Below, one piece after another: positions 1-6,913 of a stretch of 21,117 bases of DNA. How positions within the stretch are numbered: position 1 is the first letter of the stretch; each line of letters starts with the position of its first letter. Made by a program: the position numbers and the translations under genes. The DNA comes from DASPKT01 sp035626475 (GTDB lineage: Bacteria > Pseudomonadota > Alphaproteobacteria > Azospirillales > Azospirillaceae), in the NCBI GenBank assembly GCA_035626475.1, contig DASPNP010000076.1, positions 1 through 21,117 on the forward strand, written 5' to 3'. The notes under the pieces are model-generated. The model made no database searches and was not told where the DNA came from. It saw only the letters and a list, made by a program, of their open reading frames with translations.

Positions 1-1
1 G

Positions 2-703
2 CCGGCCGACGCCCCGGCCGCCCCCTTGAGCGTGGCGCCGCCGCCCCCGGTCGGCGCGCCGCCGGCCGAGACCGTCGCCGATCCGGCCACCGGCCCCGCC
101 GTGACCGGCCCGACCGCCGTCGACCCGACCGCGGCCGCCCCTTCGTCGGACACTGCGACCGACACCGACGTACCGCCGCCGACGACGCCCGAGGCGCCCA
201 CCGCGGACGAGAACCTGCCGCCCGACACGGCAGCCGTGCCGCCGGCCTCGCACGAAGCCACGGCGCCCACCGCGCCCACCGCCTCGCCGGCCGACCCGGC
301 GGTGGGCGACGCTTCCGACTCCGCCGCCTCCGTGCCGACGGGCGGGCGCCCCGTGGACCCCACCGCGTCGGCGCCGACGCCCGACAACGAGGCGGCGCGC
401 ACGGCCACGCTGGAGGGCGACCCCGCCATCCGGCAGATGATCGGCCGCGAGGTGACCGGCGCCGACGGCCAGCGCCTCGGCCGCGTCGCCGACCTGCTGC
501 TGGCCCAGGACGGCCGCGCGGTGCGCAGCGTGGTGGTCGAGCTGGAGGACGGCAAGCGCATCGCCGTTCCCTATGGCGACACGCAGCTGGAGCCCGGCAC
601 CGGCCCCATCCGGGCGAGCCTGGATGCGGACGCCGCCGCGACCCAGCCCGCCTACCAGTACGCCCCGACGGACAACGCCCTGCTGGGCCCGGACAAGCGC
701 TGA
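2..703 (+). CDS. PRC-barrel domain protein, 5' end outside window
   Basis: The reading frame is open from base 2 to the TGA at 701-703, so the gene probably starts upstream and only its C-terminal part is seen. A TTG at 26 is the first possible start inside the window but has no ribosome binding site and lies within the same low-complexity stretch. The first ~135 codons are almost only Pro, Ala, Thr, Asp and Val and look like a disordered linker. The last ~85 residues (bases ~436-700) form a PRC-barrel-like beta domain, with the pattern IGREV-GADGQRLGRV-DLLL, then VRSVVVEL and RIAVPY. PRC-barrel domains occur in RNA-processing, photosynthetic and envelope proteins; the exact role here is unknown. 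A second PRC-barrel gene follows 15 bases later, so the two are probably co-transcribed. The domain call is fairly sure; the function is not known. Confidence 0.75.
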   Translation, partial: PADAPAAPLSVAPPPPVGAPPAETVADPATGPAVTGPTAVDPTAAAPSSDTATDTDVPPPTTPEAPTADENLPPDTAAVPPASHEATAPTAPTASPADPAVGDASDSAASVPTGGRPVDPTASAPTPDNEAARTATLEGDPAIRQMIGREVTGADGQRLGRVADLLLAQDGRAVRSVVVELEDGKRIAVPYGDTQLEPGTGPIRASLDADAAATQPAYQYAPTDNALLGPDKR

Positions 704-718
704 GCGGAGGAGACGAGC

Positions 719-1282
719 ATGACCCCGAGAACCTTCATCCTGGCCGCCGCCCTGCCCCTGCTGCTGGCCGGCGGCGCACCCGCCCAGGATCAGCCGCAGG
801 CGCCTCCCCCCGGACAAGCCCAGGGCAGCGTTCCCCAGGGCAACGTCCAGGTCCGGCAGCTGCCGCCGAACGTCACCCTGCAGCAGGCGGAGCCGGAGGT
901 GGTCGTTGAGCCGCCGCAGGGGCAGGCCAAGATCACCGTCGAGCGCATGAGCCGCAAGGAGGGGGCGCTGGCCGACGCCGGCCTGTCGCGCCAGGATCTG
1001 GTCGGCATGAGCGCCGTCGGGCCGCAGGGCGACGAGGTCGGCGAGGTGAAGAACCTGGTGCTGGGGCCGGACGGGCGGCGGATCGATCAGGTGCTGATCG
1101 AACTCTCCACCGGCTTCCTCGGCATGAACAGCCGGATCGTGGCCGTTCCCTGGGACGGGGCCCAGATCGAGGCGCGCGAGAAGCGGGTGCGACTCCAGCA
1201 GGACGAGGAGGCGCTGAAGCAGGCACCGGAGTTCACCGCTGGCGCCGACACGCAGCTGCTGGTGCCGGAAAAGGAGGGCTGA
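719..1282 (+). CDS. Exported PRC-barrel domain protein
   Basis: This 187-residue protein starts with a classic signal peptide: a short basic start, a hydrophobic run of Ala and Leu, and an APA-Q cleavage site near residue 22. It is therefore probably periplasmic. A Gln/Pro-rich linker follows to about residue 75. The PRC-barrel domain covers about residues 95-150 (DLVGM-AVGPQGDEVGEVKNLVLG, then IDQVLIEL and IVAVPW). The start is well supported by GGAGGAGA at 706-713. It lies 15 bases after the preceding PRC-barrel gene, with the same linker-plus-barrel layout, so the pair may be an old duplication. Substrate or partner is unknown; a role in envelope stress or structure is only a guess. Confidence 0.85.
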   Translation: MTPRTFILAAALPLLLAGGAPAQDQPQAPPPGQAQGSVPQGNVQVRQLPPNVTLQQAEPEVVVEPPQGQAKITVERMSRKEGALADAGLSRQDLVGMSAVGPQGDEVGEVKNLVLGPDGRRIDQVLIELSTGFLGMNSRIVAVPWDGAQIEAREKRVRLQQDEEALKQAPEFTAGADTQLLVPEKEG

Positions 1283-1402
1283 GACGCCTGATTCTGTCCC
1301 GTTGCCGTTCCCGGACTAGGCCGAAGGGGCTAAATTCGATCCGCCGATGCCGGTACGGACCGGGAACATTGGCGGAAATGCACGGAACCGCGCATGTCGC
1401 GG

Positions 1403-1432
1403 TTGCAATTCGGGGAACCCTAGCCTTAGGTA
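1403..1432 (+). promoter_or_regulatory. Candidate sigma70-type promoter for HU
   Basis: TTGCAA at 1403-1408 is followed after 18 bases by TAGGTA at 1427-1432. Transcription would start around 1440, giving a leader of about 40 bases before the HU start at 1479. The same TTGCAA -35 box occurs before the pentapeptide-repeat gene at 19725. The -10 match is modest. The rest of the 1283-1402 gap shows nothing I can name. Confidence 0.35.
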
Positions 1433-1478
1433 TTGCGCAGCCCGGCACGGTGCTGGGGCGAACCATAAGGGGATGCGT

Positions 1479-1754
1479 ATGCAGAAGGCGGATCTGGCGA
1501 CCGTTGTCGCCGAAGAGGCTGGCATCACGAAGGCCGCGGCCGGCAAGGTGATCGACGCGGTGGTCAATGCCATTCAGGGCGCGCTCGCCAAGGGCGAGGA
1601 AGTTCGTCTGGTCGGCTTCGGGACCTTCTCGGTCAGCAACCGCGCCGCGCGCCAGGGCAAGAACCCGCGCACCGGCGAGACCGTGCAGATCGCGGCCAGC
1701 AAGGCCCCGAAGTTCACGGCCGGCAAGGGCCTGAAGGACGCGGTCAACGGCTGA
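1479..1754 (+). CDS. hup: HU family nucleoid DNA-binding protein
   Basis: The 91-residue product is a full-length HU protein, a small basic protein that binds and bends DNA as a dimer and helps organise the nucleoid. It shows the helical N-terminal body (residues 1-40), the signature VGFGTFSVSNRAAR (45-58), and the DNA-binding arm with NPRTGE at 62-67, where Pro63 is the residue that wedges into DNA in this family. The C-terminal AGKGLKDAV is also typical. I chose the ATG at 1479 because AAGGGG at 1467-1472 is 6 bases before it; the in-frame ATG at 1473 is too close to that site, and the open frame upstream to 1347 does not look like HU. It stands alone, with its own promoter candidate and terminator. 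Confidence 0.95.
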   Translation: MQKADLATVVAEEAGITKAAAGKVIDAVVNAIQGALAKGEEVRLVGFGTFSVSNRAARQGKNPRTGETVQIAASKAPKFTAGKGLKDAVNG

Positions 1755-1813
1755 TCGCCGGTCTGACGCTGCGGGCCGGCGCGCCTTCCATGGCGCGCCG
1801 GCCGCCTCGATCG

Positions 1814-1843
1814 AAAAGAGCCGGCCCAGCGCCGGCTTTTTTC
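1814..1843 (+). terminator. Intrinsic terminator after HU
   Basis: AGCCGGC at 1819-1825 pairs perfectly with GCCGGCT at 1831-1837 around a 5-base loop. A run of six T follows (1837-1842), and the A-run upstream (1814-1817) can extend the stem into it. This is a textbook rho-independent terminator 60 bases after the HU stop codon. Confidence 0.92.
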
Positions 1844-1942
1844 TTGTCCGGCCGGCGGATTCCATCCGGGCCGGATGGACAAGTGCCCGCCGCCCTTCCA
1901 TGATCCCAGCCGGCATGAATGGGTTCACCGGTGGGGAGCGGC

Positions 1943-3139
1943 ATGGCCGCTGAAGGGCGTGTCCTGATCGTGGGTGCCGGGCCGGTCGGCCTGGTCTGCG
2001 CCCTGTCGCTGGCCCGCTCCGGCGTGCCGGTGCGGCTGCTCGAGGCGAATACCGGGCTGCCGCGCGACCTGCGCGCCTCCACCTTCCACCCGCCCACCCT
2101 GGACATGCTGGACCGTCTGGGCTTGGCCGCCCCGCTGATCGCGGCGGGGCTGGTCACGCCGACTTGGCAGATCCGCCTGCACGCCACCCATGAGAAGGCC
2201 GAGTTCGACCTGTCGGTGCTGGCGGACGAGACGGCGCATCCCTACCGGCTGCAATGCGAGCAGGACCGGCTGACCGCGCTGGCGCTGGAGGCGTTGCGGG
2301 CCGAGCCGCTGGCGGAAATCTGGTTCGGCGTGACGGTGGAGTCGGTCGATCAGGATGGCGACGGCGTGACCGTTCTGACCCGGCGTGACGGGGAACGGCT
2401 GGCGCTGCGGGCGCCCTGGCTGGTCGGCGCCGACGGGGCGCGGAGCGTGGTACGCAAGTCGGTCGGCCTGGAGTTCGCCGGCGAGACCTATCCCGAGACC
2501 ACCATCCTCGCCACCACGCGGTTCCCGTTCGAGGAGCACCTGCCCGGCCTGTCCAACGTGAATTATGTCTGGGCCCCGGGAGGCACCTTCAGCCTGCTGC
2601 GGCTGCCGGGCTTCTGGCGCTGCAGCCTGCACACGGCGGCGGGCGAGAGCGTGGAGGAGGTGCTGACGCCCGAGGGGGTGGAGCGCAAGCTGCAGGCCAT
2701 CGTGCCGCGGCCGACGCCCTACGAGGTGCAGGAGGTGCGCCCCTACCGCATCCACCAGCGGGTGGTGGAGACATACCGCGTCGGCCGCGTGCTGCTGGCC
2801 GGCGACGCGGCGCACCTGAACAGCCCGTCCGGCGGCATGGGCATGAATGGCGGCGTCCATGACGCCGTGAACCTGTCGGACAAGCTGGCGCGGGTTTGGC
2901 GGGGCGGGGACGATGCCCTGCTGGACCTCTATGTCCGCCAGCGCCGCCCGATCGCCGTGGAGGAGATCCTGGCCCAGGCCGACCGCAACCGCGCCCGCAT
3001 GCGCGAAACCTCCGACGAGCGCCGCCGCGAGATGCTGCGCGACCTGCAGGATGTGGCCGCCGACCCGGTGCGCGCCAAGGCGCACCTGATGCGGAGTTCC
3101 ATGATCGAGGGGCTGCGCCGGGCGGAGGCGATCCGATGA
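1943..3139 (+). CDS. FAD-dependent monooxygenase (aromatic hydroxylase type)
   Basis: The 398-residue product belongs to the flavin monooxygenases that use FAD, NAD(P)H and O2 to hydroxylate aromatic or heterocyclic rings (PheA/TfdB/MhpA-like fold). Visible motifs in order: dinucleotide-binding GAGPVG (residues 11-16) with the ribose-binding Glu about 20 residues later (LLEANTG), the DG motif GADGARS (162-168), and the GD motif LAGDAAH (285-291) followed by SGGMGMNGGVHDAVNL, which contacts FAD. Length is typical for a protein without the extra thioredoxin-like C-terminal domain of phenol hydroxylases. The ATG at 1943 is preferred over ATG 1919 because GGGGAG (1933-1938) sits 4 bases before it. 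The stop overlaps the next start (ATGA), so it leads a coupled three-gene operon. The substrate cannot be read from the sequence. Confidence 0.88.
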   Translation: MAAEGRVLIVGAGPVGLVCALSLARSGVPVRLLEANTGLPRDLRASTFHPPTLDMLDRLGLAAPLIAAGLVTPTWQIRLHATHEKAEFDLSVLADETAHPYRLQCEQDRLTALALEALRAEPLAEIWFGVTVESVDQDGDGVTVLTRRDGERLALRAPWLVGADGARSVVRKSVGLEFAGETYPETTILATTRFPFEEHLPGLSNVNYVWAPGGTFSLLRLPGFWRCSLHTAAGESVEEVLTPEGVERKLQAIVPRPTPYEVQEVRPYRIHQRVVETYRVGRVLLAGDAAHLNSPSGGMGMNGGVHDAVNLSDKLARVWRGGDDALLDLYVRQRRPIAVEEILAQADRNRARMRETSDERRREMLRDLQDVAADPVRAKAHLMRSSMIEGLRRAEAIR

Positions 3140-3891
3140 GGGGCGAGTACGGCAGGGCCGGCCTGGTCGGCGTGTTGACACCGCAGGCCAACATGACGGT
3201 GGAGCCCGAGCTGTCGGTGCTGATGCCGCCCGACGTCGGCATGCTGGCGGCGCGGCTGGTCTGCCCGGCGCGGACGCTGCAGGAGCGGCTGGCGGTCTAT
3301 CTGGAGGAACTGCCGCGGACGCTGGAGCGGTTCGACGACGCGCCGCTGGATCTGGTCGCCTTCGCCTGCACCGGCAGCTCCTACATACTCGGGCCGGAGC
3401 GCGAGGCGGCAGTGCTGGCGCGCTGCAACCGGCCGGTGCTGACCGCCGCCTCGGCCATCGCCGACACGCTGGCGGAGCTGCGGGCGCGCCGCGTGCTGCT
3501 GGTCAGCCCCTATCCCGGCTGGCTGACCGAATCGGCCCTGGCGCACTGGACCATGTCGGGGATCGAGGTCACGCACGTCGTCTCGCCGCCGGCCGTGCCG
3601 AAGGGCCTGCATCCGATCTACGCCCAGACCAGCGCCGGTGTATTGGCGGCGCTGGAGGGCGTTGACCGGCGCGGCGTCGACGCGGTGCTGGTGACCGGCA
3701 CCGGCATGCCGACGCTGGCGGCACTGGCCACGCTGAACGACGGCAAGGGCCCGCCGGCGCTTTCCTCCAACCTCTGCCTCGCCTGGCGGATGGCCGCCCG
3801 GCTGGGGCTGCGCGCGGACTGGCTGTCGGCCGACGCACCCTGGAAAGCCCGCCTCGCCGCCCGCCATCCCAGCGCCGGAGCGCCCGCATGA
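3136..3891 (+). CDS. Asp/Glu racemase superfamily enzyme, maleate isomerase/arylmalonate decarboxylase-like
   Basis: The 251-residue protein matches the maleate cis-trans isomerase/arylmalonate decarboxylase branch in length and layout: VGVLTPQANMTVEPE near the start (Asn19 at the place of the substrate-binding Asn of maleate isomerases), VAFACTGSSY (Cys78) and VDAVLVTGTGMPTL (186-194). Members use one or two cysteines, one on each side of the substrate. Here the first cysteine is present (Cys78) but the second position is Gly188. The start is set by GGAGG at 3124-3128 and by the ATGA overlap with the monooxygenase stop; a longer open frame upstream is only the other frame of that gene. Its end again overlaps the aldehyde dehydrogenase start. 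It probably isomerises or decarboxylates an intermediate of the pathway; which one is not known. Confidence 0.82.
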   Translation: MRGEYGRAGLVGVLTPQANMTVEPELSVLMPPDVGMLAARLVCPARTLQERLAVYLEELPRTLERFDDAPLDLVAFACTGSSYILGPEREAAVLARCNRPVLTAASAIADTLAELRARRVLLVSPYPGWLTESALAHWTMSGIEVTHVVSPPAVPKGLHPIYAQTSAGVLAALEGVDRRGVDAVLVTGTGMPTLAALATLNDGKGPPALSSNLCLAWRMAARLGLRADWLSADAPWKARLAARHPSAGAPA

Positions 3892-5387
3892 GCCATGCCG
3901 TCCCCGCCGCGACCGTGCCCGTAACGATCGGCGCGCTGATCGGCGGCGAGACCGTCCTGCCCGATGGCCCGCGCCTGCTGGTGCTGAACCCCGCCACCGA
4001 GGCGCCTCTCTCGGAACTGGCGGAGGCGGACGCGGCCATGGTGGACCGCGCCGTAATGGCCGCGCGCGCCAGCTTCGAGGGTGGCGCCTGGAGCCGGCTG
4101 GGGGCGACGGAGCGGGCCGACGGGCTGATGCGCATCCACGCGACGCTGTCCCGGCATGCCGATGAGTTGGCTTGGCTGGAATGCACCGACACCGGCATCC
4201 CCCTGGCGCAGGTGACGGGCCGGCACGTCGCCCGCGCGATCCACAATTTCCGCTTCTTCGCCGAGTACATCACCCAGAGCGCCAACAAGGCCTATGCCCA
4301 GGACAGCGGCCACCTGACGCTGGTGACGCGCGCGCCGGTCGGCGTGGCGGCGCTGCTGGCGCCCTGGAACGCGCCGCTGGCGCTGGCCTCGATGAAGGTC
4401 GCGTCGGCTCTGGCCTTCGGCAACAGCGCGGTGCTGAAGCCGTCGGAGACGACGCCGCTGGCCGTCACCCGCATGGTCGAGCTGATCCAGGAGGCGGGCC
4501 TGCCGCCGGGCGTGCTGAATTTGGTGCATGGCCGCGGGCCGGTGACCGGCGAGGCGCTGGTGCGGCATGCGGAGGTCGACCTGGTCTCCTTCACCGGCGG
4601 CACCGTCACCGGCCGGCGGATCATGGTCGCTGCGGCGGAGCGGCTGAAGCCGGCGACGCTGGAGCTGGGCGGCAAGTCCGCCAACATCGTCTTTGCCGAT
4701 TCCGATCTGGAGCGGGCGCTGGACGCGGCGCTGCTGGGCATCTTCTCCAACAATGGCCAGCAATGCTTGGCGGGCTCGCGCATCCTGGTGCAGCGGCCCA
4801 TCGCCGAGGAGTTCATGGCCCGCTTCGCCGAGCGGGCGGCGCGGGTGCGCGTCGGCGACCCGTTCGACCCGGCGACGGAGGTCGGGCCCATGGTCTCGGC
4901 CGAGCACGCGGCGCGGGTGCTGAGCCATGTCCACACGGCCGCCGCCGACGGCTGCCGGCTGCTGGCCGGGGGCGGGCGTCCCCAAGGGCTCGAGCGGGGA
5001 TTCTACGTATCGCCGACGGCGGTGCTGGCGCCCGGCAACGGGGTGCGCGCCTGCCGCGAGGAGATCTTCGGGCCCTTCGCCACCTTCCTGGTCTTCGATA
5101 CGGCGGAGGAGGCCTTCCGCCTCGCCAACGACAGCGAGTTCGGCCTCGCCGCCTATGTCTGGAGCGAGAGCCTGGAGGTCGCGATGCGGGCGCAGGAGAT
5201 GCTCCGGGCCGGCACGGTCTGGATCAACACGCCCATGGCCCGCGACCTGCGGGCACCCTTCGGCGGCTTCAAGGACAGCGGCGTCGGGCGCGAGGGCGGC
5301 GAGGCCTGCGAGCGCTTCTACACCGAGGAGCGCACGGTCATGATCGGCCGCTCCAGGGGGCCGCTGCCCCGGCTCGGCACGGGTTAG
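3888..5387 (+). CDS. NAD(P)-dependent aldehyde dehydrogenase
   Basis: This is a full-length 499-residue aldehyde dehydrogenase, oxidising an aldehyde to the acid with NAD(P)+. All catalytic landmarks are visible: PWNAP with Asn161, the cofactor-binding KPSE (Lys184), FTGGTVTG (235-242), the general base in LELGGKS (Glu259), the nucleophile in NNGQQCLAG (Cys293), and CREEIFGPF near residue 390. It resembles betaine/hydroxymuconic-semialdehyde dehydrogenases, but the substrate cannot be assigned. The ATG overlaps the preceding stop (ATGA), so it is translated in coupling with the racemase-superfamily gene, and a GGAG lies about 8 bases upstream. It is the last gene of the coupled set; the dehydrogenase at 5452 follows after 64 bases and may or may not share the transcript. 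Confidence 0.93.
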   Translation: MSHAVPAATVPVTIGALIGGETVLPDGPRLLVLNPATEAPLSELAEADAAMVDRAVMAARASFEGGAWSRLGATERADGLMRIHATLSRHADELAWLECTDTGIPLAQVTGRHVARAIHNFRFFAEYITQSANKAYAQDSGHLTLVTRAPVGVAALLAPWNAPLALASMKVASALAFGNSAVLKPSETTPLAVTRMVELIQEAGLPPGVLNLVHGRGPVTGEALVRHAEVDLVSFTGGTVTGRRIMVAAAERLKPATLELGGKSANIVFADSDLERALDAALLGIFSNNGQQCLAGSRILVQRPIAEEFMARFAERAARVRVGDPFDPATEVGPMVSAEHAARVLSHVHTAAADGCRLLAGGGRPQGLERGFYVSPTAVLAPGNGVRACREEIFGPFATFLVFDTAEEAFRLANDSEFGLAAYVWSESLEVAMRAQEMLRAGTVWINTPMARDLRAPFGGFKDSGVGREGGEACERFYTEERTVMIGRSRGPLPRLGTG

Positions 5388-5411
5388 CAGGGACCAATCC
5401 GGCCTTCGCCT

Positions 5412-5430
5412 GTTCCCAAGACCAGGGAAC
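5412..5430 (+). other. Small hairpin ahead of the SDR gene
   Basis: GTTCCC (5412-5417) and GGGAAC (5425-5430) are perfect inverted arms around a 7-base loop, in the 64-base gap between the aldehyde dehydrogenase and the SDR gene. There is no T-run, so it is not a clear terminator. It could be a processing site, an operator, or chance. Confidence 0.3.
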
Positions 5431-5451
5431 CGGAACCGAGGAGGCACGCCC

Positions 5452-6627
5452 ATGCGCGTCCAACTGAAGCCCCTGCACGAGCAGGTCATGGTCATCACCG
5501 GCGCCACGAGCGGCATCGGCCTCGCCACCGCCCGCATGGCGGCGGAGGCCGGCGCCAAGGTGGTGCTGGGCGCCCGCGACGGGGAGATGCTGGTCCGCAT
5601 CGTCGAGAAGCTGCGCGAGAACGGCGCCGACGCCGATTTCTGCGAGGTGGACGTCGCCGACGAGATGCAGGTGCGCCTGCTGGCCGAGGTGGCGCTGCAC
5701 CGCTTCGGCCGGATCGATACGTGGGTCAACAATGCCGGCGTGTCGATCTACGGCACGGTGATGGACACGCCCGACCGCGACGCCCGCCGGCTATTCGACA
5801 CGAACTACTGGGGCGTGCTCAACGGCTGCCGGGTGGCGGTGGAGCATCTCTCGGCCGAGGGCGGCGCGCTGATCAATGTCGGCAGCACGGTGGGCGACCG
5901 CGCGGTGCCGCTGCAGGGCGCCTATTGCGCCAGCAAGCACGCGGTGAAGGGCCTGACCAACGCGCTGCGCATGGAGCTGGAGGCCGAGGGCCGGCCGGTC
6001 TCAGTCACCCTGATCAAGCCCGGCGCCATCAACACGCGCTATGAGGCGCATGCGAAGGTGCTGACCGGCGCCGAGCCGCTGAACCCGCCTCCGGTCTACG
6101 AGCCCGACACGGTCGCCCGCGCCATCCTGCACGCCGCGGTGAAGCCGGAGCGCGACATCATCGTCGGCTTCGGCGGCAAGCTGCTGTCGATGAGCGAGAC
6201 CTGGACCCCGCGCACCGCCGACCGGCTGATGGAGCGCTTCCTGATCCCGTGGGAGCAGTCGGGCGGCGACCTGGAGGGCCATCGCGACGGGCTTCACCAG
6301 CCGGGCGACGGCGGCTGGGAGCGCGGCACCCGCCACGACTACACCCGGTCGCGCAGCTACTACACCATGGCGGCGCTGAACCCGCTGGCCACCGCCGCGA
6401 TCATGGCGGGCGTCGGCGCGCTGCTCTACGCCGCCACCGGCGGCCGGGAACAGGTCCGCACCCTCGTCCGCGCCCGCCGGCCGGCCAGCGGCCGCTACGC
6501 GGTCGACCATGAGCGGTTCGACAACGACCAGGCGCGGCTGCAGGAGCGCGGGCCCTATCGCTTCCGCTACCGCCCCGAGGAGGTCGAGGGCGCCCGCGCC
6601 CACAGCATGGCGCAGGAATCGCGCTGA
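5452..6627 (+). CDS. SDR family oxidoreductase with C-terminal membrane anchor
   Basis: Residues 1-250 form a classical short-chain dehydrogenase: cofactor motif TGATSGIG (16-23), NNAG (93-96), and the catalytic Ser145, Tyr158 and Lys162 (AYCASK). The Arg at 42 in GARD favours NADP(H), as an inference. Classical SDRs are about 250 residues; this one has 391. The extra 140 residues include an Arg/Gly/Asp-rich stretch (TRHDYTRSRSYYT), one hydrophobic segment at about 306-328 (ALNPLATAAIMAGVGALLYA) and a charged tail. It is probably tethered to the inner membrane with the catalytic domain in the cytoplasm. GAGGAGG precedes the ATG. It may belong to the catabolic operon upstream, but the 64-base gap with its own strong ribosome site allows separate expression. 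The substrate is unknown. Confidence 0.88.
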   Translation: MRVQLKPLHEQVMVITGATSGIGLATARMAAEAGAKVVLGARDGEMLVRIVEKLRENGADADFCEVDVADEMQVRLLAEVALHRFGRIDTWVNNAGVSIYGTVMDTPDRDARRLFDTNYWGVLNGCRVAVEHLSAEGGALINVGSTVGDRAVPLQGAYCASKHAVKGLTNALRMELEAEGRPVSVTLIKPGAINTRYEAHAKVLTGAEPLNPPPVYEPDTVARAILHAAVKPERDIIVGFGGKLLSMSETWTPRTADRLMERFLIPWEQSGGDLEGHRDGLHQPGDGGWERGTRHDYTRSRSYYTMAALNPLATAAIMAGVGALLYAATGGREQVRTLVRARRPASGRYAVDHERFDNDQARLQERGPYRFRYRPEEVEGARAHSMAQESR

Positions 6628-6641
6628 GGAGGTAGGGGGCT

Positions 6642-6667
6642 GACGGCCGGGCGTGTTCCCGGCCGTC
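6642..6667 (+). terminator. Terminator-like hairpin after the SDR gene
   Basis: GACGGCCGGG (6642-6651) pairs perfectly with CCCGGCCGTC (6658-6667) around a 6-base loop, 14 bases after the SDR stop codon. It lacks a direct T-run; a short CCCTTTTCCC lies about 20 bases further on. It may slow or end transcription or protect the mRNA 3' end. Bases 6668-6722 show nothing else. Confidence 0.55.
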
Positions 6668-6722
6668 GCCCATGCTGGTGCGCCTGCCCTTTTCCCATCA
6701 CCTCGATACCCATCTCTCAACC

Positions 6723-6875
6723 GTCACCCCGACGAAAGTCGGGGCCCAGGGGTTGCAGCAATGAGTCGTTGATGAAGCAGGCCATGGCTCCTTGCTCCTC
6801 GGGCCCTAGGGTTGGGCGCGCTGCATCCGTCGCATCCCGCTGCAACCCCTGGGTCCCGGCTTTCGCCGGGATGAC
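6723..6875. repeat. Inverted pair of REP-like elements
   Basis: Arm one (6723-6759) and the reverse complement of arm two (6839-6875) agree at 33 of 37 bases, with a 79-base spacer. Each arm holds its own hairpin with a GAAA loop (CCCCGAC-GAAA-GTCGGGG in arm one; CCCGGC-GAAA-GCCGGG, reverse strand, in arm two), followed by CCCAGGGGTTGCAGC. Two of the four differences are compensatory, so the hairpin is kept. The motif, with its CGGCTTTCGCCGGGATGAC core, resembles the short extragenic repeats scattered through many proteobacterial genomes. It lies between two genes that point towards each other, where such elements usually sit. Confidence 0.8.
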
Positions 6876-6913
6876 GCATAATGTTGGAAAGACCGAGGCG
6901 CCCGGCCCGCAGG

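Noticed and set aside
1302..1336. Alternative promoter TTGCCG or TTCCCG with TAAATT ahead of HU
   Set aside because: Spacing is 23 or 16 bases with a weak -35 match; the TTGCAA/TAGGTA pair closer to the gene fits better, though neither is proven.
1347..1478. N-terminal extension of HU
   Set aside because: HU proteins begin at MQKADL-like sequence; the extension is unlike HU and overlaps the candidate promoter.
3618..5732. Minus-strand open frame of about 700 codons opposite the catabolic operon
   Set aside because: Low-complexity Arg/His/Gln/Gly composition and no motif; it runs through three well-supported plus-strand genes and is a by-product of high GC.
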